Assembly: GCF_002262875.1 (NCBI RefSeq)
Contig: NZ_NKYE01000004.1
Span: 1-64,000 of the forward strand
Source of the DNA: Amycolatopsis antarctica
GTDB lineage: Bacteria; Actinomycetota; Actinomycetes; Mycobacteriales; Pseudonocardiaceae
Direction: 5' to 3'
Length of the DNA stretch: 64,000 nucleotides
Positions 32,825-42,312 of this stretch are shown here, piece after piece. Both the position numbers and the translations under genes were made by a program. Within the stretch, counting starts at the first letter, position 1. Each line of letters begins with the position of its first letter. The notes beneath the pieces were generated by a model. It was not told the DNA's origin. It did no database searches and was given only the letters and a program-made list of their open reading frames with translations.

Positions 32825-34309
32825 TCAGCAGCCGAGCCGGGCGCGGTGTGTGTCGGCCACCGCCAGGCGTGGATCCTCGGGTGGCAGCGCCGCGCACAGT
32901 TCCTCGACGATCTCCCGGTCGTCCACCCCGCACGACGTGTCCCAGTACGCCCACAGCGCGTCCGCGTCGCCGCTGTCCAGCACGACGCGGCGGAGCAGCG
33001 CCGTCAGCGACTCACGTTCGTCGCGCAACGCGGGCGCCTCGGAGTGCGGCAGCAGCGGACCGTCGAACTCCCGCGCCGCCTCGCTGACGTCGCCGCGGCG
33101 GAGCGCCACGCTCGCCCGCACGAAGTCCGCGTCCACAGTGGACGCTATTCGGTACGGCCTGGTGCGGAACACGGTCGCCCCGAGCTGTGCGCGCAGCCGG
33201 TGGAACTCCGCCCGTACGGTCACCGGGTTGCCGGCTTCGCCGTAGAGCTGGAGGGCCAGGCGATCGGCGCTGAGGCCTTCCGGGTGCAACGCGAGCAGAG
33301 CGAGGATCTCCGCGTGCCGCAGGGTGATCGGTACCTCGTGACCGTCCACTGTGGCCATCGGGTCGCCGTCGCTGAGGAAGCGCAGTGCCAGCTTCGGCAC
33401 CCGTTGCGCGGGTCGCGCCGGGTGACCCAGCCGCAGCAGGAAACCCTCGTCCAGCGGCTCGACGGTACCGAGCCTGCCGTCCGGCAAGGTCACCGCGCCG
33501 GACGGCCGCCGTACGTCCACCGAGGACGGCAGGTCCCCGCACGCCTCGGTCGCCAGTACCCGCCCACCCGCCGACAACAGCGCCCCCGGAGCGCCGCGCA
33601 GCGAGTTCAGATGCCCCATGTTGGTGCGCCGAAGCCGTTCGTCGCGCACGGCGAGCTGCGCGCGCAACTGCCCCTCGGCCAGTGAGGCGGACGCCCGCAC
33701 CAGCGCCAGCATGGCCGGGTGCACGGTACGCAACGGACCGCTGACGTCGATCACGCCGAGCAGCGCCCCGGAGTCCGGATCGCGCAGCGGGGCGGCTGCG
33801 CACGTCCAGGAGTGGCACATCCGGACCAGGTGCTCGGCGGAGTAGATCTGCACCGCCTCGCCGGTGGCCAGCGCCGTGCCCATCGCGTTGGTGCCGATCG
33901 CCTCCTCCGCCCAGCTCGTGCCCTCGGTCAGCCGCACCGCGTCGGCCCGGTGCCGCACCTCGGTCGCGCCCTCGCGCCACAGGATCCGGCCGTCCGCGTC
34001 GGTGACGATCATGATGTGCTCGGCGTCGTCGGCGATGCTGACCAGCGTCTGCCGTAACAGGGGCAGGACGGGGGCCAGCGGATGGGCGGCGCGGACGTCC
34101 TCGAGTTCGGAACCTTCGTAGACGACGGGTGGCAGCTTCCGGTCCGGGTCGACGTGCGCGGCCAGCGAACGGTCCCAGGAAGCGGACACGACGGACCGGG
34201 GCGACCGCGGCGCGGGCGTTCCGGAGAGCACCGCGTCGTGGACGGCCTTGAGTAGCCGCGCGTACGAGATCGGATCGCGCAACAGTTCTGGTGCCGGCAG
34301 CTCCGCCAC
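32825..34309 (-). CDS. GAF-domain transcriptional regulator of the divergent aldehyde dehydrogenase
   Basis: About 494 aa. The N-terminal part holds a GAF domain (about 85-215): HIMIVTDADGRILWREG, RLTEGTSWAEEAIGTNAMGTALATGEAVQIYSAEHLV, as in AcoR-type activators of acetoin/alcohol metabolism. There is no sigma-54 AAA domain and no Fis HTH. Instead the C-terminus (about 330-420) has a winged-helix/SARP-like region (LRHAEILALLALHPEGLSADRLALQLYGE). Such regulators regularly stand divergent to exaC-type aldehyde dehydrogenase genes in actinomycetes. The start is uncertain: GTG 34309 is chosen; TTG 34357 would add 16 residues. Confidence 0.8.
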   Translation of the reverse strand: MAELPAPELLRDPISYARLLKAVHDAVLSGTPAPRSPRSVVSASWDRSLAAHVDPDRKLPPVVYEGSELEDVRAAHPLAPVLPLLRQTLVSIADDAEHIMIVTDADGRILWREGATEVRHRADAVRLTEGTSWAEEAIGTNAMGTALATGEAVQIYSAEHLVRMCHSWTCAAAPLRDPDSGALLGVIDVSGPLRTVHPAMLALVRASASLAEGQLRAQLAVRDERLRRTNMGHLNSLRGAPGALLSAGGRVLATEACGDLPSSVDVRRPSGAVTLPDGRLGTVEPLDEGFLLRLGHPARPAQRVPKLALRFLSDGDPMATVDGHEVPITLRHAEILALLALHPEGLSADRLALQLYGEAGNPVTVRAEFHRLRAQLGATVFRTRPYRIASTVDADFVRASVALRRGDVSEAAREFDGPLLPHSEAPALRDERESLTALLRRVVLDSGDADALWAYWDTSCGVDDREIVEELCAALPPEDPRLAVADTHRARLGC

Positions 34310-34424
34310 ACCATCGAGACTAGAGACCGGTGTCACGCGGCTGCAACGTCGCTGCAACCTTGCCCCCCATATGTTCGCCGCCAGCAGCTAGTCCGTGCAA
34401 CGAGGCAGGAGGGCAACCGCAGCC

Positions 34425-35948
34425 ATGACCAAGTACGCGGCACCCAACGCGCAAGGCAGCGTCGTCAGCTACGAATCCCGGTACGACCACTACATCGGTG
34501 GCGAGTACGTCGCCCCGGCCAAGGGCCAGTACTTCGAGAACCCCACGCCCGTCACCGGCCAGACGTTCACCGAGATCGCCCGCGGCACCGCCGACGACGT
34601 TGAGCGCGCGCTCGACGCCGCGCACGGTGCGTCGGCCGCGTGGGGCAAGACCTCGGTCGGCGAGCGGGCCAACATCCTGAACAAGATCGCCGACCGGATG
34701 GAGGCCAACCTCGAGAAGATCGCGGTGGCCGAGAGCTGGGAAAACGGCAAGGCCGTCCGTGAGACGCTGGCCGCCGACATCCCGCTGGCCATCGACCACT
34801 TCCGCTACTTCGCCGGCGCCATCCGCGCCCAGGAGGGCGGCATCTCGCAGATCGACGGCGACACCGTCGCGTACCACTTCCACGAGCCGCTGGGTGTGGT
34901 CGGGCAGATCATCCCGTGGAACTTCCCGATCCTGATGGCCGTGTGGAAGCTCGCCCCGGCACTGGCCGCGGGCAACTGCGTGGTGCTCAAGCCCGCCGAG
35001 CAGACGCCGGCTTCGATCCACCTGCTGATCTCGATCATCGGTGACCTGCTGCCCCCGGGCGTGCTGAACATCGTCAACGGTTTCGGCGTCGAGGCGGGCA
35101 AGCCGCTCGCCTCGAACAAGCGCATCCGCAAGATCGCCTTCACCGGTGAGACCACGACCGGCCGGCTGATCATGCAGTACGCCAGCGAGAACATCATCCC
35201 GGTGACGCTGGAGCTCGGTGGCAAGAGCCCGAACGTCTTCTTCGACGACGTCGCGGCGTCCAACGACGCCTTCTACGACAAGGCGCTCGAAGGCTTCACG
35301 ATGTTCGCGCTGAACCAGGGCGAGGTGTGCACCTGCCCGTCCCGCGCGCTGGTGCAGACCGGCATCTACGACCGGTTCCTCACCGACGCGACGGCCCGCG
35401 TCGAGGCGATCAAGCAGGGCCACCCGCTGGACACCGAGACCACGATGGGTGCGCAGGCGTCCAACGACCAGCTCGAGAAGATCCTGTCCTACATCGACAT
35501 CGGCAAGCAGGAGGGCGCCAAGGTCCGCACCGGTGGCGAGCGCGCTGACCTCGGCGGCGAGCTGTCCGGCGGTTACTACGTGCAGCCGACGGTGTTCGAG
35601 GGCGACAACAAGATGCGCATCTTCCAGGAGGAGATCTTCGGCCCGGTGGTGTCGGTGGCGCGGTTCAACGACTACGACGACGCGCTGAAGATCGCCAACG
35701 ACACGCTGTACGGCCTTGGCGCGGGCGTCTGGTCCCGGGACGGCAACACCGCCTACCGAGCGGGCCGCGACATCGAGGCCGGCCGGGTGTGGGTGAACAA
35801 CTACCACGCCTACCCGGCGCACGCGGCCTTCGGCGGCTACAAGCAGTCCGGCATCGGCCGGGAGAACCACAAGATGATGCTCGATCACTACCAGCAGACG
35901 AAGAACCTGCTGGTCAGCTACTCGGAGAACAAGCTCGGCTTCTTCTAG
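34425..35948 (+). CDS. NAD-dependent aldehyde dehydrogenase (acetaldehyde type)
   Basis: 507 aa. Oxidises acetaldehyde or similar aldehydes to acids. Seen in order: [33 protein letters not shown] (NAD site), [19 protein letters not shown] (catalytic Glu), [17 protein letters not shown] (catalytic Cys in GEVC), and [13 protein letters not shown] 34425 lies after AGGAGG, a little far (12 bases). It faces the GAF regulator and is followed by a DUF779 gene, the standard exaC-DUF779 pair of alcohol-using actinobacteria and proteobacteria. Confidence 0.93.
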   Translation: MTKYAAPNAQGSVVSYESRYDHYIGGEYVAPAKGQYFENPTPVTGQTFTEIARGTADDVERALDAAHGASAAWGKTSVGERANILNKIADRMEANLEKIAVAESWENGKAVRETLAADIPLAIDHFRYFAGAIRAQEGGISQIDGDTVAYHFHEPLGVVGQIIPWNFPILMAVWKLAPALAAGNCVVLKPAEQTPASIHLLISIIGDLLPPGVLNIVNGFGVEAGKPLASNKRIRKIAFTGETTTGRLIMQYASENIIPVTLELGGKSPNVFFDDVAASNDAFYDKALEGFTMFALNQGEVCTCPSRALVQTGIYDRFLTDATARVEAIKQGHPLDTETTMGAQASNDQLEKILSYIDIGKQEGAKVRTGGERADLGGELSGGYYVQPTVFEGDNKMRIFQEEIFGPVVSVARFNDYDDALKIANDTLYGLGAGVWSRDGNTAYRAGRDIEAGRVWVNNYHAYPAHAAFGGYKQSGIGRENHKMMLDHYQQTKNLLVSYSENKLGFF

Positions 35949-35962
35949 AGAGGTAAACTCAC

Positions 35963-36000
35963 CGGGGGCGGCGCGGGCGGGTGTCTGTGCCGCCCCCGGT
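35963..36000 (+). terminator. Intercistronic hairpin between aldehyde dehydrogenase and DUF779
   Basis: CCGGGGGCGGC pairs with GCCGCCCCCGG (11 bp) around 16 bases. It may attenuate the transcript or protect the upstream message from decay, so that DUF779 is made at a lower level. Confidence 0.5.
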
Positions 36001-36029
36001 GCACCACGGGGCGAGAAGGAGGTTCTTCC

Positions 36030-36407
36030 ATGCCTGCCAGCAGAGTGGGTCTGACCGAGGCGGCGGCGGCGCTACTGCGGCAGCTCGTCGAGGTCCACGG
36101 GCCCGTCATGTTCCATCAGTCCGGCGGATGCTGTGACGGCAGCTCGCCCATGTGCTATCCGCTCGGCGAGTTCCGTACCGGTGATTCCGACGTGCACCTC
36201 GGCGTCCTGGTCGCCGAGGGCATCGACGACGTGCCGATGTGGATGTCGGCCGCGCAGTTCGAGTACTGGAAACACACGCATCTCACGGTGGACGTGGTGC
36301 CGGGCAGGGGCAGCGGCTTCTCTCTCGAGGCACCCGAGGGCGTGCGTTTCCTGATCCGGTCCCGGTTGCTGACCGACGCCGAGGTGGCCGAGATGGGCCT
36401 GGTCTGA
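36030..36407 (+). CDS. DUF779 protein linked to aldehyde dehydrogenase
   Basis: 125 aa. DUF779 family: FHQSGGCCDGSSPMCYPLGEF, with conserved Cys (GGCCDG, PMC), then HLGVLV and PMWMSAAQFEYWKHTHLTVDVVPGRGSGFSLE. It is nearly always found after aldehyde dehydrogenase genes; the Cys cluster suggests a metal- or sulfur-handling helper, but the role is not established. AAGGAGG is well placed upstream of the ATG. It lies 81 bases downstream of the dehydrogenase with a hairpin between. Confidence 0.88.
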   Translation: MPASRVGLTEAAAALLRQLVEVHGPVMFHQSGGCCDGSSPMCYPLGEFRTGDSDVHLGVLVAEGIDDVPMWMSAAQFEYWKHTHLTVDVVPGRGSGFSLEAPEGVRFLIRSRLLTDAEVAEMGLV

Positions 36408-36480
36408 GCGCGGCGGAATTCTCGTCCGCGCCCGCGCGTTGGCAGGTATGAGACGCAAGACCTGCGAACGAGGAGGCCAA

Positions 36481-36855
36481 GTGGCAACGGTCGAGCTGAC
36501 CACGGAGAACTTCGACGAGATCGTCGGCGGTGGTGGCACCGTGCTGGTCGACTTCTGGGCGTCCTGGTGCGGGCCCTGCAAGCAGTTCGCGCCGGTGTTC
36601 GAGAAGGCGTCGGACAAGCACGGCGAGGTGACGTTCGCGAAGGTCGACACCGAGGCGCAGCAGCAGCTCGCGCAGACGTTCGGCATCTCGTCGATCCCCA
36701 CCGTGATGGCGGTGCGTGACGGTGTGGTGCTCTACGCGCAGCCGGGTGCTCTGCCCGAGCCCGCGCTGGAGGACCTGATCAAGCAGGTCACCGAGGTGGA
36801 CATGGACGAGGTGCGGGAGAAGATCGCCGCCGAGCAGTCGGACCAGTCCGAGTAG
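36481..36855 (+). CDS. trx: Thioredoxin
   Basis: 124 aa. Redox active site WASWCGPCK, then KVDTEAQQQLAQTFGISSIPTVM with the cis-Pro, the complete thioredoxin fold. The last ~20 residues are a charged tail (DEVREKIAAEQSDQSE) beyond the usual ~108 residues. Cytoplasmic. GTG 36481 has GGAGG just upstream; an earlier in-frame ATG at 36439 would add 14 odd residues. Likely reduces protein disulfides with thioredoxin reductase elsewhere. Confidence 0.93.
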   Translation: MATVELTTENFDEIVGGGGTVLVDFWASWCGPCKQFAPVFEKASDKHGEVTFAKVDTEAQQQLAQTFGISSIPTVMAVRDGVVLYAQPGALPEPALEDLIKQVTEVDMDEVREKIAAEQSDQSE

Positions 36856-36874
36856 GACCCTCCGGAACACGCGA

Positions 36875-36908
36875 AAGGGCGCCCCGCACACAGTCACGGG
36901 GCGCCCTT
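36875..36908. terminator. Bidirectional terminator between trx and hexosaminidase
   Basis: AAGGGCGCCCCG pairs perfectly with CGGGGCGCCCTT (12 bp, 10-base loop) between two convergent genes. The arms end in TT and begin with AA, giving short U/A tracts on both strands. Confidence 0.85.
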
Positions 36909-36978
36909 GGCGTGTCTGGGGGCCGGGCGCCCGGCGCGATCTGTCCTCAGTGGACTCACGCCGGACGCCCGGGAGCCG

Positions 36979-38556
36979 TCAGCCGGGCCATTCCACCTGC
37001 GGTGAGCGGTAGAACCCGATTCCCTGGGCCTCCAGCCGCGGCCCCTGCATGGCGAGCCGGGTCCGGAAGGTGTCCCAGTTCCGGTCGGCCTGCTGCGACC
37101 AGCCGATCTCCGCGATCGCGGGCAGCCGCGGGAACGACATCAGGTCGATGTGCTCGCGCGTCTCGATCGTCTCCGTCCACATGGGAGCTTCGACGCCGGT
37201 GATCGATTCCTCGCCGACGCCCGCGACCGCGGTCGCCGGGTCCCAGTCGTAGGCCGTCTGCACCTCGATCAGTCCGGCCCAGGAGAGGCCGACCGGGGTG
37301 TTCTCGTCGTACTTCATGTCCAGGTAGGTCTTGTTGGCGGGGGAGACCAGCACCTTGGTGCCCGCAGCCACCTTCTCGGCCAGGTCGGCGTCCTCACCCT
37401 CGGTGCCCCAGTACTGCGGGACCGCCGAGGCGGGCAGGTCGGCCTGGGCGATCTCGTGCCAGCCGGTGACCTTCTTGCCGTGCTTCTCGACCAGCGGCAG
37501 GACCTTGCCCATGAACGTCCGGTAGTCCTCCTCGGTGGTCGCGTGCGCCTCGTCGCCACCGATGTGCAGGTACTCGCCGGGGGTGATCGCCGCGAGCTCG
37601 CCCAGCACATCGTCGACGAACTGGTAGGTGATGTCCTTGTCGACGCACAGCGAGGAGAAGCCGACCTCGATGCCGGTGTACAGCGGCGGGGCGACCCCGT
37701 CGCAGTTGAGCTCGGCGTAGGAGGCGAGCGCCGCGTTGGTGTGGCCCGGCATGTCGATCTCCGGGACGATCGTGATGTGCCGCGAGGCCGCGTAGGCGAC
37801 CAGGTCGGAGAACTGCTCCTGGGTGTAGAAGCCGCCCTCCCCGCCGCCGACCTCGGTGCTGCCGCCGTACTCGGTCAGCCGCGGCCACTTCTTGATCTCG
37901 AGGCGCCAGCCCTGGTCGTCGGCCAGGTGCAGGTGCAGGGTGTTGATCTTGTACTGGGCGATGTTGTCGATATAGCGCTTCACCTCGTCGACGGGGTGGA
38001 AGTGCCGGGCGACGTCGAGCATCGCGCTGCGGTAGCCGTACCGAGGGTGGTCCACGACGCTGCCGCCGGGGATGGTGGCGACCTGCTCGCCCTGCCGCGC
38101 CGCCACGTCCGTGGGCAGGTACTGCCGCAGGGTCTGCACGCCGGAGAACAGGCCGTCCGCGGTGTTCGCGCGGATGGTCACACCGGACTTGGCGACGTCG
38201 AGCTGGTAACCCTGTTCGCCGACGCGCTCGTCGGCACTTTCCAGCAGCAGGGAGATCTTCGGGTTCCGGCCGTGTCCGCCGGCGTCGATCCGGGACTTCG
38301 GCAGGAACCCGGCCAGGTACTCGCCGACCTGCGCGGCCTCCTCGGAGCCGGGCTGGGTGTGGATCGCGGTGCCGGGCGTCAGGGTGAAGTCGCCTGCCGG
38401 GTCCGGGGTCACCTCCACCGGGACGGGTACGACGTCGCCGAGCTGGGCGACCGCCGCCGGGGACTCGGCCGACGCCGTGGCGCCGCCGATCCCGGCCAGG
38501 GGCAGGCACAGCGCGAACGCCGTGACCAATTGGAGTACGGGCTTACGTGGACGCAC
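36979..38556 (-). CDS. Secreted beta-N-acetylhexosaminidase, GH20
   Basis: 525 aa. Cleaves terminal GlcNAc from chito-oligosaccharides or glycans outside the cell. A signal peptide covers about 1-32 (basic RPRK, then LQLVTAFALCLPLAGIGGATASA). Then a GH20b small domain, then the TIM barrel with RSAMLDVARHFHPVDEV, HLHLADDQGWRLEIK and the catalytic Asp-Glu in HIGGDEAH. YWGTEG and WSQQADRNWDTF lie later. GTG 38556 follows GGAGGT well placed. A DasR-like operator is 34 bp upstream, so GlcNAc-responsive control with the chitinase at 49.4 kb is likely. Confidence 0.93.
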   Translation of the reverse strand: MRPRKPVLQLVTAFALCLPLAGIGGATASAESPAAVAQLGDVVPVPVEVTPDPAGDFTLTPGTAIHTQPGSEEAAQVGEYLAGFLPKSRIDAGGHGRNPKISLLLESADERVGEQGYQLDVAKSGVTIRANTADGLFSGVQTLRQYLPTDVAARQGEQVATIPGGSVVDHPRYGYRSAMLDVARHFHPVDEVKRYIDNIAQYKINTLHLHLADDQGWRLEIKKWPRLTEYGGSTEVGGGEGGFYTQEQFSDLVAYAASRHITIVPEIDMPGHTNAALASYAELNCDGVAPPLYTGIEVGFSSLCVDKDITYQFVDDVLGELAAITPGEYLHIGGDEAHATTEEDYRTFMGKVLPLVEKHGKKVTGWHEIAQADLPASAVPQYWGTEGEDADLAEKVAAGTKVLVSPANKTYLDMKYDENTPVGLSWAGLIEVQTAYDWDPATAVAGVGEESITGVEAPMWTETIETREHIDLMSFPRLPAIAEIGWSQQADRNWDTFRTRLAMQGPRLEAQGIGFYRSPQVEWPG

Positions 38557-38589
38557 TGCGCACCTCCGGCGCGAGACGGTAAGGCCTAA

Positions 38590-38601
38590 AGGTATAGACC
38601 A
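38590..38601 (-). promoter_or_regulatory. DasR-like operator (dre) before the hexosaminidase
   Basis: AGGTATAGACCA matches the palindrome TGGTCTAGACCA at 10 of 12 positions, with the right half intact. It lies 34 bp upstream of the hexosaminidase start. Confidence 0.6.
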
Positions 38602-38834
38602 ATGTCCGATAGTGGCGCTACGTCCGTTCGGAGGTACGAGCGGTGAGGAAATCACCAACCCGATCGTCGCTGGAACCCGGCCGCCGCGCAATTCGCCGAG
38701 GGGGGTCGCGCAGCGTCACGACGTACCGGCGGGCAACCTGCGAGATTGCGAACGCTTGCGCCCCCGATCCAGCCGCCTTACCTTCCCGGGATCGTCAACC
38801 GCACACCTTGTGCGCCTCGGAGGTGGCACCGGAC

Positions 38835-39854
38835 ATGAGACAACGACGTTTCGTCGGCCTCGCCGTCCTCGTCGTGGCCCTGCTGGCCGCGTCGGGATGC
38901 ACGGTGCAGCGTTACTGGGGCGGCAGCGCCGGATCCGGCGGCAGCGGCGAGGCGAAGATCGGGCTGGTCACCAAGACCGACACCAACCCGTACTTCGTGG
39001 AGCTGCGCGAGGCCGCCGGAGCGGCCGCCGCCGCGCAGGGCGCCGAGTTCGGCGCCCTCGCCGGACAGTTCGACGGGGACAACGACGGCCAGGTACGTGC
39101 CGTGGAGAACCTGATGCAGCAGGGCGTGAACACCATCCTCATCACTCCCAGCTCCTCGACCGGTGTGCTCGCCGCACTCGACCGCGCCCGGCAGGCAGGC
39201 GTGCTGGTGATCGCACTCGACACGGCGACCGAACCGGCCGAGGCGGTGGACGCCACCTTCGCCACCGACAACGTCGAGGCCGGCCGGCAACAGGGCGCCT
39301 ACGTCAAGGCGGCGCTGTCCGGTGCGGCACCGAAACTGCTGATGGTCGACGGCACCGCGGGCAGTTCCGTCGACCGGGAACGGCACAGCGGCTTCCTCGA
39401 GGGCATCGGCCTCGCCGACAACGCCCCGGAGATCATCGGCCGCACCAACGCCAACGGCGACCAGAGCCTCGCCCAGCAGGGCGTGGAGAACCTGTTGCAG
39501 CGCACCACCGACGTCAACGCCGTCTACACGATGAACGAGCCGATGGCCCGGGGAACCTTCCAGGCACTGGACGGTCGCGGCCTTGCCGAACGGCTGACGA
39601 TGGGTTCCATCGACGGCGGCTGCGAGGGCGTCACCGGGGTACGCGACGGTGAGTACGCGGCCACCGTCATGCAGTTCCCGAAGAAGATGGCCGAGCAGGG
39701 CGTCGCCGCCGCCGTCGAGTACGCACGGACCGGGGCCAAGCCCGAGGGCTTCGTCGGCACCGGCTCCGTCGTCGTCACCGACAGGCCGATGCCCGGTGTG
39801 GAGAGTCAGACCACCGAGTGGGGCCTGCGGAACTGCTGGGGTGATCAGTCATGA
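38835..39854 (+). CDS. frcB: Sugar ABC transporter substrate-binding lipoprotein (FrcB-like)
   Basis: 339 aa. Lipoprotein signal with the Cys of LLAASGC at about 23. Periplasmic-binding-protein type 1 fold: IGLVTKTDTNPYFVELREAA, the GVNTILITPSSS segment, IALDTATEPAEAVDATFATDN and MTMGSIDGGCEGV-type hinge strands. This is the ribose/fructose/inositol (CUT2) class. It begins an operon of binding protein, permease, ATPase and kinase in the order of the Sinorhizobium frcBCAK fructose system. Fructose is the likely, not proven, ligand. Stop and next start overlap by 4 bp. Confidence 0.82.
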   Translation: MRQRRFVGLAVLVVALLAASGCTVQRYWGGSAGSGGSGEAKIGLVTKTDTNPYFVELREAAGAAAAAQGAEFGALAGQFDGDNDGQVRAVENLMQQGVNTILITPSSSTGVLAALDRARQAGVLVIALDTATEPAEAVDATFATDNVEAGRQQGAYVKAALSGAAPKLLMVDGTAGSSVDRERHSGFLEGIGLADNAPEIIGRTNANGDQSLAQQGVENLLQRTTDVNAVYTMNEPMARGTFQALDGRGLAERLTMGSIDGGCEGVTGVRDGEYAATVMQFPKKMAEQGVAAAVEYARTGAKPEGFVGTGSVVVTDRPMPGVESQTTEWGLRNCWGDQS

Positions 39855-40852
39855 CGACGGTGATGTCCCGTCCCGACGACGAGGTCGACGCCGACAAGTC
39901 GACCGTCGGCGACTTCTTCCTGCGCGCCCCGGCCGTCGGCCCGGCGATCGCGCTCGTCGTGGCCATCGCGATCTTCTCGGTCGCCAGCGACACCTTCCTC
40001 AACCTGGACAACATGTCCCTGGTCGTCCAGCAGTCGTTGGTGATCGGCACGCTCGCTCTCGGTCAGACGCTGATCATCCTCACCTCGGGCATCGACCTGG
40101 CGAACGCGGCCGCGGCGGTACTCGCGACGCTGATCATGGCCAAGCTGCTCGTCGGCGGAACACCGGGGATTCTGGCTCTGCTGCTGGGAATCGCGGCCAC
40201 CGTGGTGATCGGCGCGGTGATCGGCTCGCTGGTCACCCGCGTCAAGCTGCCGCCGTTCATCGTCACGCTCGGCATGCTGACGATCCTCACCGCCGCCGCG
40301 AAACTGTTCGCCGACGGCGAGGCGGTGCCCGTCGCCGACGGTCTGCTGAACTGGCTCGGCACCCGGCGCTACCTGTTCGGTGGCATCGAGATCACCTACG
40401 GCATGACGTTGGCGCTCGTGATGTATCTCGTGGTCTGGTATGCGCTCACCCGCACCGCGTGGGGCAGGCACGTCTACGCGGTCGGCAACGCCCCGGAATC
40501 CGCGCGGCTGTCCGGAATCAAGGTCAACCGGACGATCCTGTCGGTGTACGCGGTGGCCGGGCTGATCGTCGGAATCGCGGCCTGGCAGGCACTCGGCCGC
40601 GTGCCCAACGCCGACCCGAACGCCTACATGCTCGGAAACCTCGACTCGATCACCGCCGTGGTGCTGGGCGGCACCAGCCTCTTCGGTGGCCGCGGTTCGG
40701 TGATCGGCACGATGATGGGCGCGCTGATCGTCGCGGTGCTGCGTTCCGGGCTCACCCAGATCGGCGTGGACGCGCTGTTCCAGGATGTCGCCACCGGTGC
40801 GCTGGTGATCGCCGCCGTCGCGCTGGACCGATTCGCCAGGAGGCAGAAATGA
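39851..40852 (+). CDS. frcC: Sugar ABC transporter permease (FrcC-like)
   Basis: 333 aa, about ten membrane helices, one CUT2-type permease. Marks: LGQTLIILTSGIDLANAAAAVLATL (a form of the family's GGIDLSVG motif), VKLPPFIVTLGMLTI and LGGTSLFGGRGSVIGTMMGALIVAVL, which occurs in RbsC/FrcC proteins. Works as a homodimer with the ATPase encoded next. It overlaps frcB by 4 bp and frcA by 4 bp, so the three parts are made together. Confidence 0.87.
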   Translation: MTTVMSRPDDEVDADKSTVGDFFLRAPAVGPAIALVVAIAIFSVASDTFLNLDNMSLVVQQSLVIGTLALGQTLIILTSGIDLANAAAAVLATLIMAKLLVGGTPGILALLLGIAATVVIGAVIGSLVTRVKLPPFIVTLGMLTILTAAAKLFADGEAVPVADGLLNWLGTRRYLFGGIEITYGMTLALVMYLVVWYALTRTAWGRHVYAVGNAPESARLSGIKVNRTILSVYAVAGLIVGIAAWQALGRVPNADPNAYMLGNLDSITAVVLGGTSLFGGRGSVIGTMMGALIVAVLRSGLTQIGVDALFQDVATGALVIAAVALDRFARRQK

Positions 40853-41664
40853 CAGGCGAACCCACGCTCTCCGCGACCGGGCTGGTGAAACGCTACGGGC
40901 GAGTCACGGCCATCGGCGGTGCCGACTTCGACCTGCTGCCCGGCGAGGTGCTGGCCGTGGTCGGCGACAACGGTGCCGGGAAGTCCAGTCTCATCAAGGC
41001 TTTGTCCGGTGCGCTGGTGCCCGACGCGGGGGAGATCCGTGTCGACGGCGAACTCGTGCACTTCCGTACCCCCATCGACGCCCGCAAGTTCGGTATCGAG
41101 ACCGTCTACCAGGATCTGGCGCTGGCGCCCGCACAGGACATCGCGGCGAACATGTACCTCGGCCGGGAGAAGCGCCGTCCGGGTATCGCGGGGAAACTGT
41201 TGCGGTCACTGGATTACACCTCGATGCGGTCCGAGGCGCGACGGGTGCTCGACGAACTCGACATCAAGGTCAAGTCGATCACCCAGCCGGTCGAGACCCT
41301 GTCCGGTGGGCAGCGGCAGGGCGTCGCGGTGGCACGGGCGGCGGCGTTCGGCACCAAGGCCGTGATCATGGACGAACCGACGGCGGCACTCGGTGTCGCC
41401 GAGGCGTCGAAGGTGCTCGCGCTGATCGACCGTATCCGGCAGCGCGGCCTGCCCGTCGTGCTGATCAGCCACAACATGCCGCACGTCTTCGACATCGCCG
41501 ACCGCATCCACGTCCACCGGCTCGGTGCCAGGGTCGGCGTCGTCTCCCCGGCGACGCACTCGATGAACGAGGTCGTCGGTCTCATCACCGGGGCGCTGCG
41601 ACTCGGCGAGGACGGTGCCGTCGAGGAGGTCGAGGCCGCGGTGCGAACCGGTCTGGGAAGGTGA
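40849..41664 (+). CDS. frcA: Sugar ABC transporter ATPase (FrcA-like, single domain)
   Basis: 271 aa. One ATPase domain only, as in FrcA, while RbsA has two. Walker A GDNGAGKSS, Q loop VYQD, signature LSGGQRQGVAVARA, Walker B VIMDEP and the H-loop ISHNMPHV are all intact. A variable segment REKRRPGIAGKLLRSLD follows the Q loop. The GTG of an unrelated frame at its stop is not used as the start of the next gene. Confidence 0.9.
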   Translation: MTGEPTLSATGLVKRYGRVTAIGGADFDLLPGEVLAVVGDNGAGKSSLIKALSGALVPDAGEIRVDGELVHFRTPIDARKFGIETVYQDLALAPAQDIAANMYLGREKRRPGIAGKLLRSLDYTSMRSEARRVLDELDIKVKSITQPVETLSGGQRQGVAVARAAAFGTKAVIMDEPTAALGVAEASKVLALIDRIRQRGLPVVLISHNMPHVFDIADRIHVHRLGARVGVVSPATHSMNEVVGLITGALRLGEDGAVEEVEAAVRTGLGR

Positions 41665-41695
41665 AAGCGTTGCGGCACAAGCCTTGGCGAATTCG

Positions 41696-42307
41696 GTGAC
41701 CTCCTTCGGTCTGCTGCTGGAACGCGCTCGTGGCCTGGCCGCCGGCCCGGGGCGCGGCATCCTCGGCATCGCCGGGCAGCCCGCGTCCGGCAAGAGCACG
41801 CTCGCCTGCGCGCTCGCCGAACGGCTCGGCACGGACGCCGTAGTCGTCGGCATGGACGGCTTCCACCTCGCGCACGCCGAACTCCGGCGGCTGGGGCGCG
41901 CGGAACGCAAGGGGGCGCCGGACACCTTCGACGCCGAGGGGTACGTCGAGCTGCTGCGGCGCATCCGTTCGGGGCGGGAGATCGTCTACGCGCCGGAGTT
42001 CCGCCGGGAGATCGAGGAACCGGTTGCCGGGGCGGTCCCCGTCGGTCCCGACGTCCCGCTCGTCATCACGGAGGGCAACTACCTGCTGTTGCCCGATGGC
42101 CCCTGGGCCGGCGTGCGGCCGTTGCTGGACGAGACCTGGTTCCTCGCGCCACCGGAGCCCGTCCGGCTCGACCGTCTGGTCACCCGTCATCGTCACTACG
42201 GCCGTTCCGACGCCGAGGCTCGGTACCGCGCCTTCGGCCCCGACCAGCACAACGCCGAGCTGATCGCCGCCACCGAACCCCGCGCCGACCTCACCATCAA
42301 CCTCTGA
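41696..42307 (+). CDS. frcK: P-loop sugar/nucleoside kinase (FrcK-like)
   Basis: 203 aa. Uridine kinase/phosphoribulokinase-type P-loop kinase: IAGQPASGKSTL (Walker A), VVGMDGFHLAHAEL (acidic DGFH, Walker B region), TEGNYLLL and the LID/Arg segment RLVTRHRHYGRSDAEAR. FrcK in rhizobia closes the frcBCAK operon and is thought to phosphorylate fructose or to assist its use. The start is uncertain: GTG 41696 is chosen; TTG 41684 is also possible, and neither has a clear ribosome site, fitting coupling to frcA 31 bases upstream. The end is followed directly by an inverted 22-bp repeat array. Confidence 0.8.
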   Translation: MTSFGLLLERARGLAAGPGRGILGIAGQPASGKSTLACALAERLGTDAVVVGMDGFHLAHAELRRLGRAERKGAPDTFDAEGYVELLRRIRSGREIVYAPEFRREIEEPVAGAVPVGPDVPLVITEGNYLLLPDGPWAGVRPLLDETWFLAPPEPVRLDRLVTRHRHYGRSDAEARYRAFGPDQHNAELIAATEPRADLTINL

Positions 42308-42312
42308 CGCCC

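Noticed and set aside
38741..38770. LacI-type operator before frcB (TTGCGAACGCTTGCG)
   Set aside because: The two halves do not match as a palindrome well enough.
41661..41700. GTG at the frcA stop as the start of the kinase gene
   Set aside because: It is in a different frame from the P-loop kinase.
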